Notes under the pieces: generated by a model
Database searches by the model: none
Told to the model about the DNA's origin: nothing
The model's input: only the letters and a program-made list of their open reading frames with translations
Translations under genes and position numbers: made by a program
In this document: one piece after another, positions 13,498 through 15,435 of the stretch
Position numbering within the stretch: the stretch's first letter is position 1
How the letters are laid out: each line of letters starts with the position of its first letter
Source: Candidatus Pacearchaeota archaeon
GTDB lineage: Archaea > Nanobdellota > Nanobdellia > Pacearchaeales > GW2011-AR1
Length of the DNA: 15,435 bases
NCBI GenBank assembly: GCA_014728565.1
Contig: WJLK01000138.1
Location: 1-15,435, forward strand
Direction of reading: 5' to 3'

Positions 13498-13917
13498 ATG
13501 ACTAAAATTTTAGATATGCAATCAATAAGATATGCAAATTTGTTTACAAAAATAACAAAAATAAAAACAAATCACTGCTTTCAGTACAATAATTCAGTGG
13601 TTTTTGCTGTTCCTAGAAAATTTGTTATGAGGGCAATTGGTCCTAAAAATAAAAATCTTGAAAAATTAAGCAGCATAATTGGAAGAAAAATAAAGATTGT
13701 TGCTGTTCCAGAAGGCATTGATGATATTGAAAATTTTGTTTCAGTTATAACCCATCCTGTTAGGTTCAAGGCAATTGAAGTTAAAGATAGAGAGGCAGTT
13801 ATATCAGCAAATGCACAGAGCAAAGCTTCTCTTATTGGAAAGGGAAAATGTAGGTTAGAGCAGATGGAAAATATTCTTGAGCAGTATTTTGGAATCAGAA
13901 AAGTAAAGATTAAATAA
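13498..13917 (+). CDS. nusA: NusA-like KH-domain transcription factor (archaeal NusA)
   Basis: 139 residues, the usual size of archaeal NusA, which consists of two KH domains without the bacterial N-terminal and S1 domains. It binds RNA; a role in termination or antitermination is inferred from bacterial NusA. KH1 is centred on RAIGPKNKNLEKLSSIIGRKIKIV (about 45-68) and KH2 on KASLIGKGKCRLEQMENIL (about 109-127). Both GXXG loops are altered at the second glycine: GPKN at 48-51 and GKGK at 114-117. The position between rpoA and rps12 is the standard archaeal one, although the L30e gene usually found before nusA is absent. The ATG follows AACCCAAA. An AGGTG lies 22 nt upstream, too far to act as SD, and no longer in-frame start exists because of stops. 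Confidence 0.88.
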   Translation: MTKILDMQSIRYANLFTKITKIKTNHCFQYNNSVVFAVPRKFVMRAIGPKNKNLEKLSSIIGRKIKIVAVPEGIDDIENFVSVITHPVRFKAIEVKDREAVISANAQSKASLIGKGKCRLEQMENILEQYFGIRKVKIK

Positions 13918-13934
13918 ATTCTTCAGTTTATTTA
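13911..13934 (+). terminator. AT-rich hairpin over the nusA stop codon
   Basis: TAAATAAA and TTTATTTA form a perfect 8-bp AT-only stem with an 8-nt loop; the left arm contains the nusA stop (13915-13917). Weak on its own, but similar in placement to three other hairpins in the window. Confidence 0.25.
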
Positions 13935-13938
13935 GTAA

Positions 13939-13949
13939 GCTTTAAAAAC
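13939..13949 (+). promoter_or_regulatory. Possible internal promoter before rps12
   Basis: GCTTTAAAAAC is centred about 42 bp before the rps12 ATG; transcription would start near 13970 with a leader of about 17 nt. Confidence 0.4.
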
Positions 13950-13986
13950 CTCTGTTATGATAAGATATTAATTGCAACTATTTAAA

Positions 13987-14409
13987 ATGGGATTAAAAAA
14001 CGCAACTAAACTAACAAAGAATAGAAGAAAATTCAAATGGAGAGACAGAAAATATAAAGTTAGGACTCTTAATTTATTTGCAAAATCAGACCCTCTTGGT
14101 GGAAAAAATCAGGCAAAAGGAATTGTTACAGAAAAGGTTCAGAGAGAGGCTAAACAGCCTAATTCAGCAATGAGGAAATGCTGCAAGGTTCAGTTAATTA
14201 AAAACAGCAGGATTGTCACTGCTTTTATTCCTGGAAATCTTGCACAAAAATTTATTGATGAGCATGATGAAGTCATGATTGAGAGGATTGGAGGAAAACA
14301 GGGAAGAAGTAAGGGAGATATTCCTGGAGTCAGATGGAAAGTCATAAAAGTAAATGATCAGCCTCTGTCAAGATTATGGAAAGGCAAGATTGAAAAAGGT
14401 AGAAGATAA
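13987..14409 (+). CDS. rps12: 30S ribosomal protein S12 (uS12)
   Basis: 140 residues from the ATG; an in-frame TTG at 13972 would add five residues but fits neither the family N-terminus (MG...ARKL-like) nor the local habit of starting at AAAATG. Archaeal uS12 features: basic N-terminus KNRRKFKWRD, the loop KQPNSAMRKCCKVQLIK (56-72), ITAFIPG-type strand, and GRSKGDIPGVRWKVIKV (106-122), the segment facing the decoding centre. It sits in the small subunit near the A site and contributes to decoding accuracy. The next gene begins one base after its stop, so translation is coupled. Two adjacent cysteines follow PNSAMRK. Confidence 0.95.
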   Translation: MGLKNATKLTKNRRKFKWRDRKYKVRTLNLFAKSDPLGGKNQAKGIVTEKVQREAKQPNSAMRKCCKVQLIKNSRIVTAFIPGNLAQKFIDEHDEVMIERIGGKQGRSKGDIPGVRWKVIKVNDQPLSRLWKGKIEKGRR

Positions 14410-14410
14410 A

Positions 14411-14755
14411 ATGAATCCAGATGTTTCTAATACATCGATAGGAAGATATCCTGTGATGGTAAGATCTTCAGGTGCAACTAGTGAGACTTATGTTTTCTCT
14501 GCAATAAAGAATGATGAATACAGTAATGGAGAAAGAATGATTGAAGCTCTCAGAAGAGTATCTCCAAGAGATAGGAGAATACAACTTGTTGGTGAAAACA
14601 ATGGAGATGCTTATTTTCAGGTAGGTGACTGTAGTGTTAAGATTTCTTGTAAAAAGGGAGAGTTAGATGAACTACAAATAACAAATTGTCATCCTGAGCA
14701 TAGTTCAGAAAGAAGAAGTTTTACAAGACATGTATTAGAAGGAGTTTTAGGATAA
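14411..14755 (+). CDS. Unknown 114-residue protein between uS12 and uS7
   Basis: I do not recognise the family. The ATG at 14411 is one base after the rps12 stop, and its own stop is one base before the rps7 ATG, so it is embedded in the operon with coupled translation on both sides. An upstream in-frame ATG at 14354 lies within rps12 and is rejected. The protein is soluble with no membrane segment. It begins with a Ser/Thr-rich stretch, has a helix around GERMIEALRRVSPRDRRIQLVG (41-62), a beta-like centre (DAYFQVGDCSVKISCKKGELDELQITNC), and a basic C-terminus SSERRSFTRHVLEGVLG. Cysteines lie in the central strands. rps12 and rps7 are normally adjacent. A ribosome-associated or assembly role is a guess from position only. 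Confidence 0.85.
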   Translation: MNPDVSNTSIGRYPVMVRSSGATSETYVFSAIKNDEYSNGERMIEALRRVSPRDRRIQLVGENNGDAYFQVGDCSVKISCKKGELDELQITNCHPEHSSERRSFTRHVLEGVLG

Positions 14756-14756
14756 A

Positions 14757-15435
14757 ATGGAAGAAGAAAATAAAAAACAAACTGAACAGATAGAACAAAC
14801 TGAAGAAACAGAAAAGAAAGAAGAAGAACTAGATGAAAATCAGCAAACACAGGCTGAACAATCTGAACAAAAAAAACAAAAGAAAAATTCTGATTTTAAT
14901 TTACTTGGATTATATGATGTCTCTGAAATAAAAATAGAAGACCCTGGAATGAGGAAATATATTAATCTTGAACCAAAACTTGTTGTCAAGTCTCATGGAA
15001 GAATAAGAGAGAAATTTTCAAGAGGGAAAATTAATCTATTAGAGATATTTGCAAATCTTGTTGCTATTCCTGGTCACAGAGGTAAAAAACATAAGATACA
15101 GACTAACTGGAAAACAGGAAAATACAGCCAGAACATGAAGATAGTTATTGAATGTCTTTCTATTATAGAGAGAAAGATAAAACAAAATCCAGTACAGGTT
15201 CTTGTAACTGCTATTGAAAATGCTGCTCCAAGAGATGGAATAACTGTCATAGAATATGGTGGAGCAAGATATCCTCAGGCAGTTGATATAAGCCCTTTGA
15301 GAAGAGTTACTATGACATTAAGACATATGGTTCAGGGAAGTTATGACAAGGCATTTAATAAGAAAAAAAGAATATCAGAAGCATTAGCTGATGAAATAAT
15401 AAAAGCATATAAAAAAGAATCAGACAGCTTTGCAA
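14757..15435 (+). CDS. rps7: 30S ribosomal protein S7 (uS7), 3' end outside the window
   Basis: 226 codons are visible and the frame runs off the right edge. The first 44 residues are a low-complexity Glu/Gln/Lys-rich extension (EQIEQTEETEKKEEELDENQQ and onward), followed by the archaeal uS7 body: LLGLYDVSEIKIEDPGMRKYINLEP, GKINLLEIFANLVAIPGHRGKKHKIQTNW, the NxVQVLVTAIENAAPRDGITVIEYGGARYPQAVDISPLRRV signature, and the start of the C-terminal helix (ESDSFA). uS7 binds the 16S rRNA 3' major domain and nucleates assembly of the small-subunit head. The start is one base after the upstream stop (TAAAATG), without an SD. Elongation factor 1A would be expected next in a typical archaeon, outside this window. 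Confidence 0.94.
   Translation, partial: MEEENKKQTEQIEQTEETEKKEEELDENQQTQAEQSEQKKQKKNSDFNLLGLYDVSEIKIEDPGMRKYINLEPKLVVKSHGRIREKFSRGKINLLEIFANLVAIPGHRGKKHKIQTNWKTGKYSQNMKIVIECLSIIERKIKQNPVQVLVTAIENAAPRDGITVIEYGGARYPQAVDISPLRRVTMTLRHMVQGSYDKAFNKKKRISEALADEIIKAYKKESDSFA

Noticed and set aside
13972..13986. TTG start for rps12
   Set aside because: The extra residues do not match the uS12 N-terminus; the ATG at 13987 has the AAAATG context seen across the operon.
14354..14410. Upstream ATG for the 114-residue gene
   Set aside because: It lies within rps12 in another frame; the ATG at 14411 gives the same 1-nt junction seen at other genes of the window.
1..15435. CRISPR array, insertion sequence or intein
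   Set aside because: No regularly spaced near-identical repeats, no transposase, and no insertions in the polymerase genes were seen; the only tandem repeat is the two-unit 32/33-bp pair.

Overview
The window is AT-rich archaeal chromosome. The clearest evidence is the run rpoH-rpoB-rpoA-nusA-rps12-rps7 at 6320-15435. It has an archaeal RpoH (Rpb5 C-terminal domain), an undivided archaeal-type RpoB, an archaeal two-KH NusA and archaeal uS12/uS7, in the usual archaeal order. TATA-like boxes lie about 25 bp upstream of several start codons, and GGTGA-type ribosome binding sites match the archaeal anti-SD. Small proteins, a single fused RpoA, no L30e gene between rpoA and nusA, and a thymidylate kinase of a type I associate with DPANN and CPR genomes together suggest a reduced DPANN archaeon (Woesearchaeota/Pacearchaeota-like). 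That placement is inference.

Left part (1-2632): a thioredoxin, a thymidylate synthase-fold enzyme, an intact tRNA-Lys(UUU), and a small anchored protein on the minus strand. After these, a perfect 45-bp copy of the tRNA 3' half (anticodon loop to 3' end) lies 756 bp downstream of the original. This is the footprint expected of an element integrated by site-specific recombination at the tRNA. The copy is flanked by a tandem 32/33-bp degenerate repeat on one side and a 22-bp perfect palindrome on the other. No integrase is visible.

Middle part (2633-6234): an unrecognised 112-residue protein and a ureohydrolase-fold (arginase/agmatinase-like) protein carry identical 17-bp promoter blocks at nearly the same distance from their ATGs. 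A small minus-strand pair follows: a DUF2080/AbrB-like 60-residue protein and an overlapping 45-residue protein. Next come a nucleoside deoxyribosyltransferase-fold protein tightly coupled to thymidylate kinase, and a two-helix DUF2065-like membrane protein. With the ThyA-like gene, three of these genes belong to deoxynucleotide-metabolism families, two of them with a substituted family residue.

Right part (6320-15435): the transcription/translation operon. RpoA is one 1184-residue chain where most archaea split A' and A''. A 114-residue protein of unknown family is inserted between rps12 and rps7 with 1-nt spacers on both sides. uS7 carries a charged, Q/E-rich N-terminal extension and runs off the window.

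Two translation-initiation styles are visible. A few genes have a clear AGGTGA/GAGGTGA SD 5 nt before ATG. Most others start directly after A-rich sequence without an SD, either about 25 bp downstream of a TATA box (probably leaderless) or just after the previous stop (TAAAATG).
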